Counted from the first letter of the stretch, positions 1 to 6,241 are shown. The stretch: 6,376 nt of DNA from Eshraghiella sp964414835 (GCA_964414835.1 CAYPWY010000045.1:1-6376); one strand, 5' to 3'. The notes: generated from the letters alone by a model not told the origin. Numbers and translations: made by a program.

Positions 1-447
1 CATAAAGCTCTGGCAGAATGCCATAACTTCTCTATCTGATTTGCCCTTAGGATCAAAATCAGAACCACCCTTACCGCCGCCTATAGGAAGGCCTGTAAGT
101 GAGTTCTTAAAAATCTGCTCGAATCCAAGGAATTTGATAATTCCAAGATTAACTGACGGATGGAAACGTAATCCTCCCTTGTATGGTCCGATTGCACTGT
201 TGAACTGCACTCTGAAACCATTGTTAACCTGAACCTGTCCCTTATCATCTACCCAAGGTACACGGAACATAACTACTCTCTCAGGTGTTACCAGTCTCTC
301 AAGTAAGGCATCCTTACGATACTCCTCCTCATTAGCCTCGATAACAACACGAAGTGACTCCAAAACTTCCTTGGCTGCCTGATGAAATTCAGGCTGTGCA
401 GGATTCTTGGCAATTACAAGTTCTAAGACTTCATCAACATACGACAT
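1..447 (-). CDS. gdhA: NADP-type glutamate dehydrogenase, N-terminal part (cut by window edge)
   Basis: This is the first 149 codons of glutamate dehydrogenase, which reversibly aminates 2-oxoglutarate to L-glutamate with ammonium and NAD(P)H in the cytoplasm. The gene runs off the left edge; family members are about 445-450 residues, so roughly one third is present. The visible part is the substrate-binding domain, with VALLER-like, PERV and FRVPW segments. It then has GPYKGGLRF (K90), FLGFEQIFKNSL (K114) and PIGGGKGGSDFDPKGKSD (K126). These lysines match K89, K113 and K125 of the hexameric Clostridium symbiosum enzyme; the last is the catalytic one. The cofactor domain is outside the window, so NADP versus NAD preference cannot be read. 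Family-50 style hexameric GDH is clear from the sequence. The ATG at 447 is fixed by a strong AAGGAGGA at 455-462, seven bases upstream. The gene has its own promoter and is probably transcribed separately from the gene before it. No anomaly is seen. Confidence 0.96.
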   Translation of the reverse strand, partial: MSYVDEVLELVIAKNPAQPEFHQAAKEVLESLRVVIEANEEEYRKDALLERLVTPERVVMFRVPWVDDKGQVQVNNGFRVQFNSAIGPYKGGLRFHPSVNLGIIKFLGFEQIFKNSLTGLPIGGGKGGSDFDPKGKSDREVMAFCQSFM

Positions 448-454
448 TGAAATA

Positions 455-520
455 TCCTCCTTAACAATGAAATATCATATATTCGTATATCATTATAATA
501 AAGTTTTGCTATGACCGCAA
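455..520 (-). promoter_or_regulatory. gdhA promoter and ribosome binding site
   Basis: On the minus strand a -35 TTGCGG (515-520) is followed by a 17-base spacer and a perfect -10 TATAAT (492-497). This gives a start point near 485 and a leader of about 38 bases. AAGGAGGA at 455-462 precedes the ATG. A 7-base direct repeat ATGATAT (472-478 and 487-493) lies around the predicted start point. It could be an operator half-site but is unremarkable in such AT-rich DNA. Confidence 0.7.
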
Positions 521-545
521 GAAATTTTTTAATATCGCATTTTTT

Positions 546-591
546 CTTAATTTTATTATGTATACTAAGAATTTTCATTAATAAAATTAAG
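546..591. repeat. 13-bp perfect inverted repeat across the DUF5688 stop codon
   Basis: The arms 546-558 (CTTAATTTTATTA on the plus strand) and 579-591 are perfect reverse complements, separated by 20 bases. The right arm encodes part of the C-terminal tail of the DUF5688 protein, and its TAG stop (565-567) lies in the loop. In the gene's own direction the stem is followed by A residues, not T, so it is not a classical intrinsic terminator. In the plus direction it is followed by only four T. It may slow RNA decay or be chance in AT-rich DNA. Confidence 0.5.
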
Positions 592-1500
592 TTTTGATAC
601 TTTGCCGTCGCTTTCATCATAAATGTACACATCATCTGAGAGAATTTCATCTGCCGGGACCTGTGTTTCGTTAATCTCCCGGACAATACTGCAAAGCTTT
701 GACCGGTCTATGCTTTTCTCCACAGGAATAAGTATCAGCTCATGGACACTGCTTGGAAGTATATAGAAGCTGCCATGTTCTTTGGCAAATTCCCGCATTA
801 TATTTTCATCCAGTATGTACACTGCTCCGAATATCCTTTTTTTATTGCTGAGAACGTACATCGGCACATCATCATTTTCTTCCGAATGTCCATTTGTTTC
901 CGTTCCCATATTTTCCGTACAGTCTCCTTCCATAAGTTCCCACAAAATATCTTCTATTCTGACTATTACAGGCGGCATCATTGTTAATGTATTTTTCATT
1001 GCAATATCATAAAGCATTGACTCATCAAACCCCCACATACTCATATGCATGTTATTTATTAGGAATGTTGCGCTGGCATTCAGAGTGTTGTCAATAACAC
1101 AGTAATATACAAGAGAAAAATCCAGATACTCCCTATGTGGTATTTTTTCCAGCAAGAGAATGTTTTTGTTTGTATTTATTATTTTACATACTATTTTGTC
1201 CCTCATCTGACCGGCATCAGAAAGTTCGGGCAGGGCAATATTAAAATTGTCCCCGGCAGTTTCATCTGCTTCCAGTATTTTCCTGACAATACACTCAAAA
1301 TCCTCTCCGTCAATAAATCTTCTGTAATACTCGTCAAGATATATGGTGGGAGAGGCTTTCCTGCCTTCTCTCCTGATCACAAGCCCATCCAATTCAACAG
1401 AGTTATTCTTTACCACCCTTTGTATTGTCGCTTTGCCGTTTTCTTCACAAAGCTCCTGCACTTTCCGGCATACTTTAGATATAAATTCCGTATATTTCAT
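565..1500 (-). CDS. DUF5688 family protein
   Basis: This 311-residue protein has no known function. The match is to DUF5688, a family found, as far as I know, mainly in Lachnospiraceae, often in several copies per genome. Family landmarks seen are VVKNNSVELDGLVI (29-42), SPTIYLDEYY (50-59), DKIVCKIIN with IPHREYLDFSLVYY (101-133), a SMWGF segment (154-158), MYVLSNKKRIFGAVYIL (214-230) and FYILPSSVHELILIP (245-259). It ends with a REINETQVPADEILSDDVY stretch (274-292). An acidic low-complexity insert (about 191-212) separates two halves. No signal peptide, membrane segment or obvious catalytic motif is visible, so it is probably cytoplasmic. The ATG at 1500 was chosen because AAAGGA (1506-1511) precedes it by five bases and MKYTEF is the usual family opening; a TTG at 1536 in frame would add 12 unlikely residues. 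It has its own promoter after the efp terminator. Confidence 0.9.
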   Translation of the reverse strand: MKYTEFISKVCRKVQELCEENGKATIQRVVKNNSVELDGLVIRREGRKASPTIYLDEYYRRFIDGEDFECIVRKILEADETAGDNFNIALPELSDAGQMRDKIVCKIINTNKNILLLEKIPHREYLDFSLVYYCVIDNTLNASATFLINNMHMSMWGFDESMLYDIAMKNTLTMMPPVIVRIEDILWELMEGDCTENMGTETNGHSEENDDVPMYVLSNKKRIFGAVYILDENIMREFAKEHGSFYILPSSVHELILIPVEKSIDRSKLCSIVREINETQVPADEILSDDVYIYDESDGKVSKLNFINENS

Positions 1501-1553
1501 AATAATCCTTTCATATATTTCAACCCCGGCAGGCAAAGGATTATGCTTATTTT

Positions 1554-1581
1554 ATTATAAACGTGATAATAATAGTGAAAA
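1554..1581 (-). promoter_or_regulatory. putative promoter of the DUF5688 gene
   Basis: On the minus strand a perfect -10 TATAAT (1554-1559) lies 16 bases after TTTTCA (1576-1581), which matches four of six -35 positions. The -35 lies inside the T-tract of the efp terminator, so the two elements share DNA. The predicted start is near 1547, giving a leader of about 47 bases before the ATG at 1500. Confidence 0.5.
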
Positions 1582-1623
1582 AAGAATACGGTACCGCAAA
1601 AGCCACACAACCATGCGGTACCG
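1577..1623 (-). terminator. intrinsic terminator after efp
   Basis: A perfect 10-bp stem (CGGTACCGCA at 1589-1598 paired with 1614-1623) encloses a 15-base loop. On the minus strand it is followed by TATTCTTTTTTC, a T-rich run. It begins 45 bases after the efp stop. Each arm contains the palindrome GGTACC. The T-run starts four bases after the stem, slightly further than ideal. Confidence 0.8.
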
Positions 1624-1668
1624 GAAATAATCTGATTATCAAGTGCAAAGACTGCACAATGACCGAAA

Positions 1669-2226
1669 TTAAACTCTGGAGAGATACTCTCCTGTTCTTG
1701 TATCAATCTTAATTCTGTCACCAAGGTTGACAAAAAGAGGAACCATAACCATAGCACCTGTCTCAACAGTTGCAGGCTTAGTAGCACCTGTTGCCGTATC
1801 ACCCTTAACACCCGGCTCAGTCTCCGTAACCTCAAGCTCAGCAAACATAGGAGGCTCAATCGCAAATACCTCTCCCTGATATGAGCAAAGCTTACATTCG
1901 TCATTCTCCTTAACAAATTTAAGCGCATCTCCTACATTATCCTCTGAAAGAGTAATCTGCTCATAATTTTCCTGATTCATAAATACATACATATCTCCGT
2001 CCTTATAGAGATACATATATGCGGACTTATCAATATGTGCCAGCTGGAACTTCTCAGTAGGTCTGAAAGATTTCTCAACCACACCGCCGCTCTTGATATT
2101 TTTTAACTTAGTTCTGACAAAAGCAGCACCTTTGCCAGGCTTAACATGCTGAAATTCAATTATCTGCCAGATGTTATTATCCATCTCGATTGTAATGCCA
2201 TTTTTAAAATCGCCTGCTGTTACCAT
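1669..2226 (-). CDS. efp: translation elongation factor P
   Basis: This 185-residue protein is a full-length EF-P. It binds between the ribosomal P and E sites and helps peptide bonds form at consecutive prolines. The order is an N-terminal KOW-like domain (about 1-62), a central OB domain (about 65-125) with TLSEDNVGDALKFV, and a C-terminal OB domain (about 130-185) ending GDRIKIDTRTGEYLSRV. The loop HVKPGKGAAF places the tip lysine at K32, the position modified in many bacteria: beta-lysine in E. coli, 5-aminopentanol in Bacillus subtilis. Whether it is modified here cannot be told, since no modification gene is in the window. The ATG at 2226 follows AAGGAGGT (2237-2244), and family length supports this start. 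It sits 60 bases after the GH13 gene and has its own promoter and terminator, so it can be expressed alone even if read-through from upstream occurs. Confidence 0.98.
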   Translation of the reverse strand: MVTAGDFKNGITIEMDNNIWQIIEFQHVKPGKGAAFVRTKLKNIKSGGVVEKSFRPTEKFQLAHIDKSAYMYLYKDGDMYVFMNQENYEQITLSEDNVGDALKFVKENDECKLCSYQGEVFAIEPPMFAELEVTETEPGVKGDTATGATKPATVETGAMVMVPLFVNLGDRIKIDTRTGEYLSRV

Positions 2227-2236
2227 ATATTGGTAT

Positions 2237-2290
2237 ACCTCCTTAGAATGTGTCTCACACCATTTTATAATAATATTATATTTATTTCAA
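2237..2290 (-). promoter_or_regulatory. efp promoter and ribosome binding site
   Basis: On the minus strand TTGAAA (2285-2290), a 17-base spacer and TAAAAT (2262-2267) form a good sigma-A-like promoter. The -35 box overlaps the stop codon of the GH13 gene (2287-2289). The predicted start is near 2255, and AAGGAGGT at 2237-2244 precedes the ATG. No terminator is seen between the GH13 gene and efp, so read-through is possible. Confidence 0.7.
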
Positions 2291-4113
2291 CTGTTTTTTT
2301 CATCTACCAGTATAATTACCGTTCTGGCAGGAACCTTTACCAGCCTGTCCTCATTAATCTGACTTATGTCAGGCAGGCTTTCCGCTCCCGTTGTTATAAC
2401 CGGTTTCCATACATGCCCGGATATATTAGGCAACGCCAGTTCATGTGGTTCCCAATGCATATTAAAGGCAATATAAATATTTTCCTCTTCTTCTGCATAT
2501 TTTCCGCAAAGCATTATCCCCGCCTGCCTGTTGTAATGTTCAAGCTCCGGATACCATGCCTTGCTGCCATGATATGACATATCCGGCATTCCGTAATATT
2601 TATAATCCGTAAGATACGGTTCTTCAATCATATGAAGGCTTCTATGTTCTTTTCGGAAAGCTATCATACTCTTAACAAACTCATTAAATTTCCTGTTACG
2701 GTTAAGTGCACTCCAATCAATCCAGCCTGTATCATTATCCTGACAATATGCGTTATTGTTGCCGCCCTGACTGTTGCCAAACTCATCTCCGGCATAAATC
2801 ATAGGTACACCCTGTGCCGTAAACAGCAGCGCCATTGCATTCTTCATCAGCAATGTTCTAAGCTCATTAACCTTACGCTTTTTAGTGGCGCCCTCAACTC
2901 CGCAGTTCCAGCTTAAGTTGTAGTCGGCTCCATCCCTGTTATGCTCTCCGTTTGCCTCATTATGCTTGCGGTCATAAGAATACACGTCGGCTAATGTGAA
3001 TCCGTCATTGGATGCCACATAATTAACTGTATGTGCGTGCTTAGGATGCTTGCGCATCGCATACAAAAAATTTTGAAGCTGGTCTTCATCACCTTTTATT
3101 ATGCGTCTTGCAATTTCCAAATATCCGTTATTATATTCAAGAAGATTTCCGCCGCTGCAATCCTGATTCCAATCTGCATAAAAAAGCTTTGTATCCTTCA
3201 GAAACACATCTCCTGCAAGTATCTGTACGGCTCCTCTGTCACATATCAGATGGCCCCCGTCTATATGGTATTCTTTTTTCCAATAACGGACACAATCATC
3301 TATAAATCCTGCCGATATATCTGCCGGAAAAAACATTTCCATATACACTTCTATGCCGTTTTTATGAAATTCCTTAACCATGTCCCTGAATTCATGAGTA
3401 TAGTCACCTCGCCTGCCATATGTGGCGCAGTAACCGCTGCATGGTGCCATATAGAAGCCCCTGTCATATCCCCAATAATTCAGGTTGATTCCTGTGTTGA
3501 CAAACTCATATGCCGGCATTAACTCAACGGCATTAATGCCCAAATCCTGTAAATAAGGTATTTTGGCAGTAAGTCCAAGAAATGTACCCTTATTGTCAAC
3601 CTTGGAAAAACGGTTTCTGGTAAATCCTTTAACGTGAAGCTTGTACATTATCAGCTCATCAGCAGGAATATGCAAAGGCGTATCATCTTCCCAGTCATAT
3701 TGGCTTTCCGTAAGTCTGCCAAAATAAATGGTGCTGCCATCCTCTTTGATGAATTTCAAAACACGCTTTGCATAAGAGTCAAGCTTCCATTCATTATCTT
3801 CCTCATAACAGTATACATATCCGTCAAGGTCAATACCTTTTACCGTAAAAGAAAATACATCTCCGGTTTTGAATGTGCTGTCTATATATATGCTGTACAG
3901 CGGTTCAGGCTTTTTCCCGTCAGGCGACGTATTTTTACAATCTCTCTCCTTAAAAAGCAAAAGCCTGATATAATCCTCTTTACAAGCATACAAAAATTCC
4001 TGACCTGAAGCTTTCTTTCTCGTCCCAAGATTATAGCTGTCTGTATGCTCCAGGGTTATCCTGCATACATTAGCTGCAGTACCCTCCACTTTGTAATGTG
4101 AAGTATTTATCAT
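2287..4113 (-). CDS. GH13 isoamylase/GlgX-like protein with degenerate active site (probable pseudoenzyme)
   Basis: This 608-residue protein has glycogen-debranching-enzyme architecture. It has a CBM48-like N-terminal beta region (about 1-145), a TIM barrel opening with MYKLHVKGFT (156-165), LGINAVELMPAYEF (191-204) and NYWGYDRGF (212-220), and a C-terminal beta domain (about 490-608). Residues 363-468 are strikingly GlgX-like: VNYVASNDGFTL, KHNEANGEHNRDG, GVPMIYAGDEFG, NNNAYCQDND. The catalytic regions are not conserved. Region I is EVYMEMFFPA (255-264), where the family has EVILDVVYNH. Region II is HIDGGHLIC (283-291) for HVDGFRFDL, giving nucleophile Asp to I290 and Arg to H288. Region III is KLFYADWN (309-316) for KLIAEPWD, giving acid/base Glu to A313. 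In region IV only D370 of the His-Asp pair remains. The segment between regions I and II is also very short. I infer that it lacks normal hydrolase activity and may bind glucan. The frame is fully open. The ATG overlaps the ABC-F stop as ATGA, and GAGG at 4121-4124 serves as ribosome binding site. Automatic annotation would probably call it pullulanase or debranching enzyme. Confidence 0.88.
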   Translation of the reverse strand: MINTSHYKVEGTAANVCRITLEHTDSYNLGTRKKASGQEFLYACKEDYIRLLLFKERDCKNTSPDGKKPEPLYSIYIDSTFKTGDVFSFTVKGIDLDGYVYCYEEDNEWKLDSYAKRVLKFIKEDGSTIYFGRLTESQYDWEDDTPLHIPADELIMYKLHVKGFTRNRFSKVDNKGTFLGLTAKIPYLQDLGINAVELMPAYEFVNTGINLNYWGYDRGFYMAPCSGYCATYGRRGDYTHEFRDMVKEFHKNGIEVYMEMFFPADISAGFIDDCVRYWKKEYHIDGGHLICDRGAVQILAGDVFLKDTKLFYADWNQDCSGGNLLEYNNGYLEIARRIIKGDEDQLQNFLYAMRKHPKHAHTVNYVASNDGFTLADVYSYDRKHNEANGEHNRDGADYNLSWNCGVEGATKKRKVNELRTLLMKNAMALLFTAQGVPMIYAGDEFGNSQGGNNNAYCQDNDTGWIDWSALNRNRKFNEFVKSMIAFRKEHRSLHMIEEPYLTDYKYYGMPDMSYHGSKAWYPELEHYNRQAGIMLCGKYAEEEENIYIAFNMHWEPHELALPNISGHVWKPVITTGAESLPDISQINEDRLVKVPARTVIILVDEKNS

Positions 4114-5741
4114 ATCTCTTCCTCATCAAACGCATTATATACCTGTCTCTTACGAGCCATCTCATCACTGGCAAGATACTCATCATAGGTAGTAATTTTG
4201 TCTATCAATTTACCGTTAACAAACTCCATAATTCTGTTGGCTGTTGTCTGCACAAACTGATGGTCATGGCAGGCAAAAAGCGCAACCCCCGGAAATTTCA
4301 TAAGCCCATTGTTAAGTGCCGTAATTGATTCCATATCAAGATGGTTCGTCGGTTCATCAAGTATAAGCACGTTGGCACCCATAATCATCATCTTGGACAA
4401 AAGACATCTCACCTTTTCTCCACCCGAAAGCACCTTCACTTTTTTGACGCCGTCATCGCCTGCAAAAAGCATTCTTCCAAGGAATCCACGTACATAAGTG
4501 ACATCCTTCTCCGGTGAAAATTGCATAAGCCAGTCCACAATAGTATCCTCGCAGTCAAATTCCGATGTATTGTCCTTCGGGAAATATGCCTGAGATGTGG
4601 TAATTCCCCATTTATAACTGCCCTCGTCAGGTTCAAGCTCTCCCGCAAGAATTTTGAAAAGCGTCGTCTTGGCAAGCTCATCGGCACCCACAAATGCTAT
4701 TTTATCATCATGGTTAACAATAAATGATACATTGTCAAGAACCTTAACACCATCAACAGTCTTAGTCAGCCCTTCTACGGTGAGAACCTCATTGCCGATT
4801 TCCCTGAAAGGTCTGAAATCAATATACGGGTATTTACGGCTTGAAGGTCTGATATCATCAAGCTCAATTTTCTCAAGCGCTCTCTTACGTGAGGTAGCCT
4901 GCTTTGATTTGGAAGCGTTGGCGGAGAATCTCTGTATAAATTCCTGCAATTCCTTAATCTTCTCTTCTTTCTTCTTATTGGCTTCCTTCATCTGCCTAAT
5001 CATCAACTGGCTTGATTCATACCAGAAATCGTAATTACCGGCATAGAGCTGGATTTTGGCGTAGTCTATATCTGCTATCTGTGTACAGACCTTATTAAGA
5101 AAATAACGGTCATGTGATACCACAATTACAGTATTCTCAAAATCAATCAAAAATTCCTCAAGCCATGCAATAGCGTCCAAATCAAGGTGGTTTGTGGGCT
5201 CATCAAGAAGAAGAATGTCAGGATTACCGAAAAGCGCTTTTGCCAGCAGCACCTTAACCTTCTGGCTGCCGTTAAGCTCTGACATAAGCTTGTAATGAAG
5301 GTCGGTCTCTATTCCCAGTCCGTTGAGAAGCATTGCTGCGTCAGATTCCGCCTCCCATCCGTTCATCTCTGCAAACTCGCCCTCAAGCTCACTTGCTCTT
5401 ATACCGTCCTCCTCGGAAAAATCCTCCTTGGCATATATGGCATCTTTCTCTTTCATAATCTGGTAAAGTCTCTCATTGCCCATTATTACCGTGTCAAGAA
5501 CCGTATATCCATCATATTTAAAATGGTCCTGCTCAAGAAAAGAAAGTCTTTCTCCCGGCGACATAGTAACATCACCTTTGCTTGGCTCAAGCTGCCCTGA
5601 CAAAATTTTAAGAAAAGTAGACTTACCGGCACCGTTAGCTCCTATAAGACCATAGCAGTTGCCCGGCGAAAACTTTATGTTCACATCTTCAAATAATGCT
5701 TTTTTACCTATTCTCAGTGTTACGTTATTTGCACAAATCAT
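4110..5741 (-). CDS. ABC-F family ATPase, YkpA/YbiT group
   Basis: This 543-residue soluble protein has two ATP-binding cassettes and no membrane segments. ABC-F proteins bind the ribosomal E site and act on stalled or initiating ribosomes; some protect against antibiotics. The best likeness is the YbiT (E. coli) / YkpA (B. subtilis) group, shown by VTLRIGKKALFEDVNIKF, YTVLDTVIMG, QDHFKYD and RFSANASKSKQATSRKRALEKI. NBD1 has Walker A GANGAGKST (34-42), Q71, signature LNGSQ (156-160), Walker B LLLDEPTNHLD (177-187) and SHDR (209-212). The charged linker (about 240-315) is the tRNA-facing arm. NBD2 has GADELAKTT (352-360) instead of a Walker A, LSGGE (438-442), LILDEPTNHLD (459-469) and CHDH (491-494). 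The two defects fall on the same composite ATP site. The ATG at 5741 was chosen because AGAAAGG (5750-5756) precedes it and it matches the family N-terminus; an in-frame ATG at 5816 would include promoter DNA. There is no evidence for an antibiotic-resistance role. Confidence 0.93.
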   Translation of the reverse strand: MICANNVTLRIGKKALFEDVNIKFSPGNCYGLIGANGAGKSTFLKILSGQLEPSKGDVTMSPGERLSFLEQDHFKYDGYTVLDTVIMGNERLYQIMKEKDAIYAKEDFSEEDGIRASELEGEFAEMNGWEAESDAAMLLNGLGIETDLHYKLMSELNGSQKVKVLLAKALFGNPDILLLDEPTNHLDLDAIAWLEEFLIDFENTVIVVSHDRYFLNKVCTQIADIDYAKIQLYAGNYDFWYESSQLMIRQMKEANKKKEEKIKELQEFIQRFSANASKSKQATSRKRALEKIELDDIRPSSRKYPYIDFRPFREIGNEVLTVEGLTKTVDGVKVLDNVSFIVNHDDKIAFVGADELAKTTLFKILAGELEPDEGSYKWGITTSQAYFPKDNTSEFDCEDTIVDWLMQFSPEKDVTYVRGFLGRMLFAGDDGVKKVKVLSGGEKVRCLLSKMMIMGANVLILDEPTNHLDMESITALNNGLMKFPGVALFACHDHQFVQTTANRIMEFVNGKLIDKITTYDEYLASDEMARKRQVYNAFDEEEI

Positions 5742-5749
5742 TTTAATTG

Positions 5750-5812
5750 CCTTTCTTATTATCACACATAATTTTCCATATTTAATTTTACAGTAAAACA
5801 AGTTTTTTGCAA
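5750..5812 (-). promoter_or_regulatory. promoter and ribosome binding site of the ABC-F / GH13 operon
   Basis: On the minus strand TTGCAA (5807-5812), a 16-base spacer and TAAAAT (5785-5790) form a plausible promoter, starting near 5778. The leader is about 37 bases. AGAAAGG at 5750-5756 lies eight bases before the ATG at 5741. This placement argues against the in-frame ATG at 5816 as the true start. Confidence 0.55.
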
Positions 5813-5828
5813 GCATTATTTTTTTTAC

Positions 5829-5862
5829 CCAAAAAAAAGAACAAAGCGCCTATGACGCTTTG
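5829..5862 (-). terminator. intrinsic terminator after the DUF1540 gene
   Basis: A 7-bp stem (CAAAGCG at 5842-5848 paired with CGCTTTG at 5856-5862) with a 7-base loop is followed on the minus strand by TTC and a run of eight T. It starts 13 bases after the TAG stop of the DUF1540 gene. It separates that gene from the ABC-F operon. Confidence 0.88.
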
Positions 5863-5874
5863 CCCTTTCTGATT

Positions 5875-6192
5875 CTAGTTCATCTTGAATGTGGAACACT
5901 CAGTCTGTCCGTGAATTGTATCAGAAGAATGTTTTACATCAATATGTCCGGCACTGCACTTCATATTTGAATTATACATACAGTTAGTTGCATCGCAGAC
6001 AATCTCTATTTTTCTGTCCGGGTTATGGGTTGAGTTTTTTGCTGTACCGCCGCATCCGCAATCCTGAAATGATGAACAACAGGTACCGCTTGAATCCTTG
6101 GCGGATTTTCCTCCCACCTTAATGTTTCCGCGGCAGCACATATTGTCTTCATTGTGAACGCAGTTTTCCACACAACATCCTAAATCTGTCAT
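5875..6192 (-). CDS. DUF1540 protein with two cysteine-rich repeats
   Basis: This 105-residue protein contains 13 cysteines and two DUF1540 domains. Function is unknown; the spaced cysteines suggest metal binding or a disulfide-stabilised fold. The repeats are in exact 60-residue register: C6/C66, C11/C71, C19/C79 and C39/C99, with the last Cys followed by SSF or STF. Repeat 1 carries extra cysteines (C7, C20, C38), and a Cys-Gly-rich hinge has CGCGG at 45-49. There is no signal peptide or membrane segment. The ATG at 6192 was chosen because GGAGGT (6199-6204) lies six bases before it. The ATG at 6198 touches that site and is too close, and one at 6240 lies within the leader. The gene stands alone, with its own promoter and terminator. 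Clostridial DUF1540 proteins are often small and of this type, so the family call is firm and the role open. Confidence 0.92.
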   Translation of the reverse strand: MTDLGCCVENCVHNEDNMCCRGNIKVGGKSAKDSSGTCCSSFQDCGCGGTAKNSTHNPDRKIEIVCDATNCMYNSNMKCSAGHIDVKHSSDTIHGQTECSTFKMN

Positions 6193-6218
6193 TTGCATAC
6201 CTCCAAAATCAGTTATTT

Positions 6219-6241
6219 TATGCAGAAGCACACTCCGCATA
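6219..6241 (-). other. hairpin in the DUF1540 leader
   Basis: The minus-strand RNA can fold a 9-bp stem (two G-U pairs) with a 5-base loop at 6219-6241. It lies 14 bases upstream of the GGAGGT site. It could affect translation or mRNA stability. No known riboswitch or RNA family is recognised, and there is no T-tract after it. Confidence 0.35.

Noticed and set aside
477..490. Small ATATA-TTCG-TATAT hairpin in the gdhA leader
   Set aside because: It has only five A-T pairs, which is expected by chance in this AT-rich leader.
1501..1536. TTG start adding 12 residues to the DUF5688 protein
   Set aside because: No ribosome binding site suits it and the ATG at 1500 matches the usual opening with AAAGGA upstream.
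1135..1560. Plus-strand open frame of 141 codons opposite the DUF5688 gene
   Set aside because: It is antisense to a clear gene, has no ribosome binding site or recognisable motif, and its composition is that of a shadow frame.
2250..2260. Short GTGT-CTC-ACAC inverted repeat near the efp start point
   Set aside because: A 4-bp stem is too weak to support an operator or terminator.
2146..2577. Plus-strand open frame of 143 codons across efp and the GH13 gene
   Set aside because: It runs antisense across two well-supported genes and through the efp promoter, and resembles no family.
2998..3351. Frameshift or sequencing error as the cause of the missing GH13 catalytic residues
   Set aside because: The changed regions align to the family without gaps in the same frame, flanking residues such as HIDG and ARR-KGD-like segments are kept, and the frame is open throughout.
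3031..3522. Plus-strand open frame of 163 codons inside the GH13 gene
   Set aside because: It is fully antisense to a conserved coding region and has no supporting signal.
4654..5034. Plus-strand open frame of 126 codons opposite the ABC-F gene
   Set aside because: It is serine- and leucine-rich, typical of the reverse complement of coding DNA, with no start signal.
5742..5816. N-terminal extension of the ABC-F protein from an ATG at 5816
   Set aside because: The extra 25 residues do not fit the family, cover a promoter-like element, and the internal ATG at 5741 has a proper ribosome binding site.
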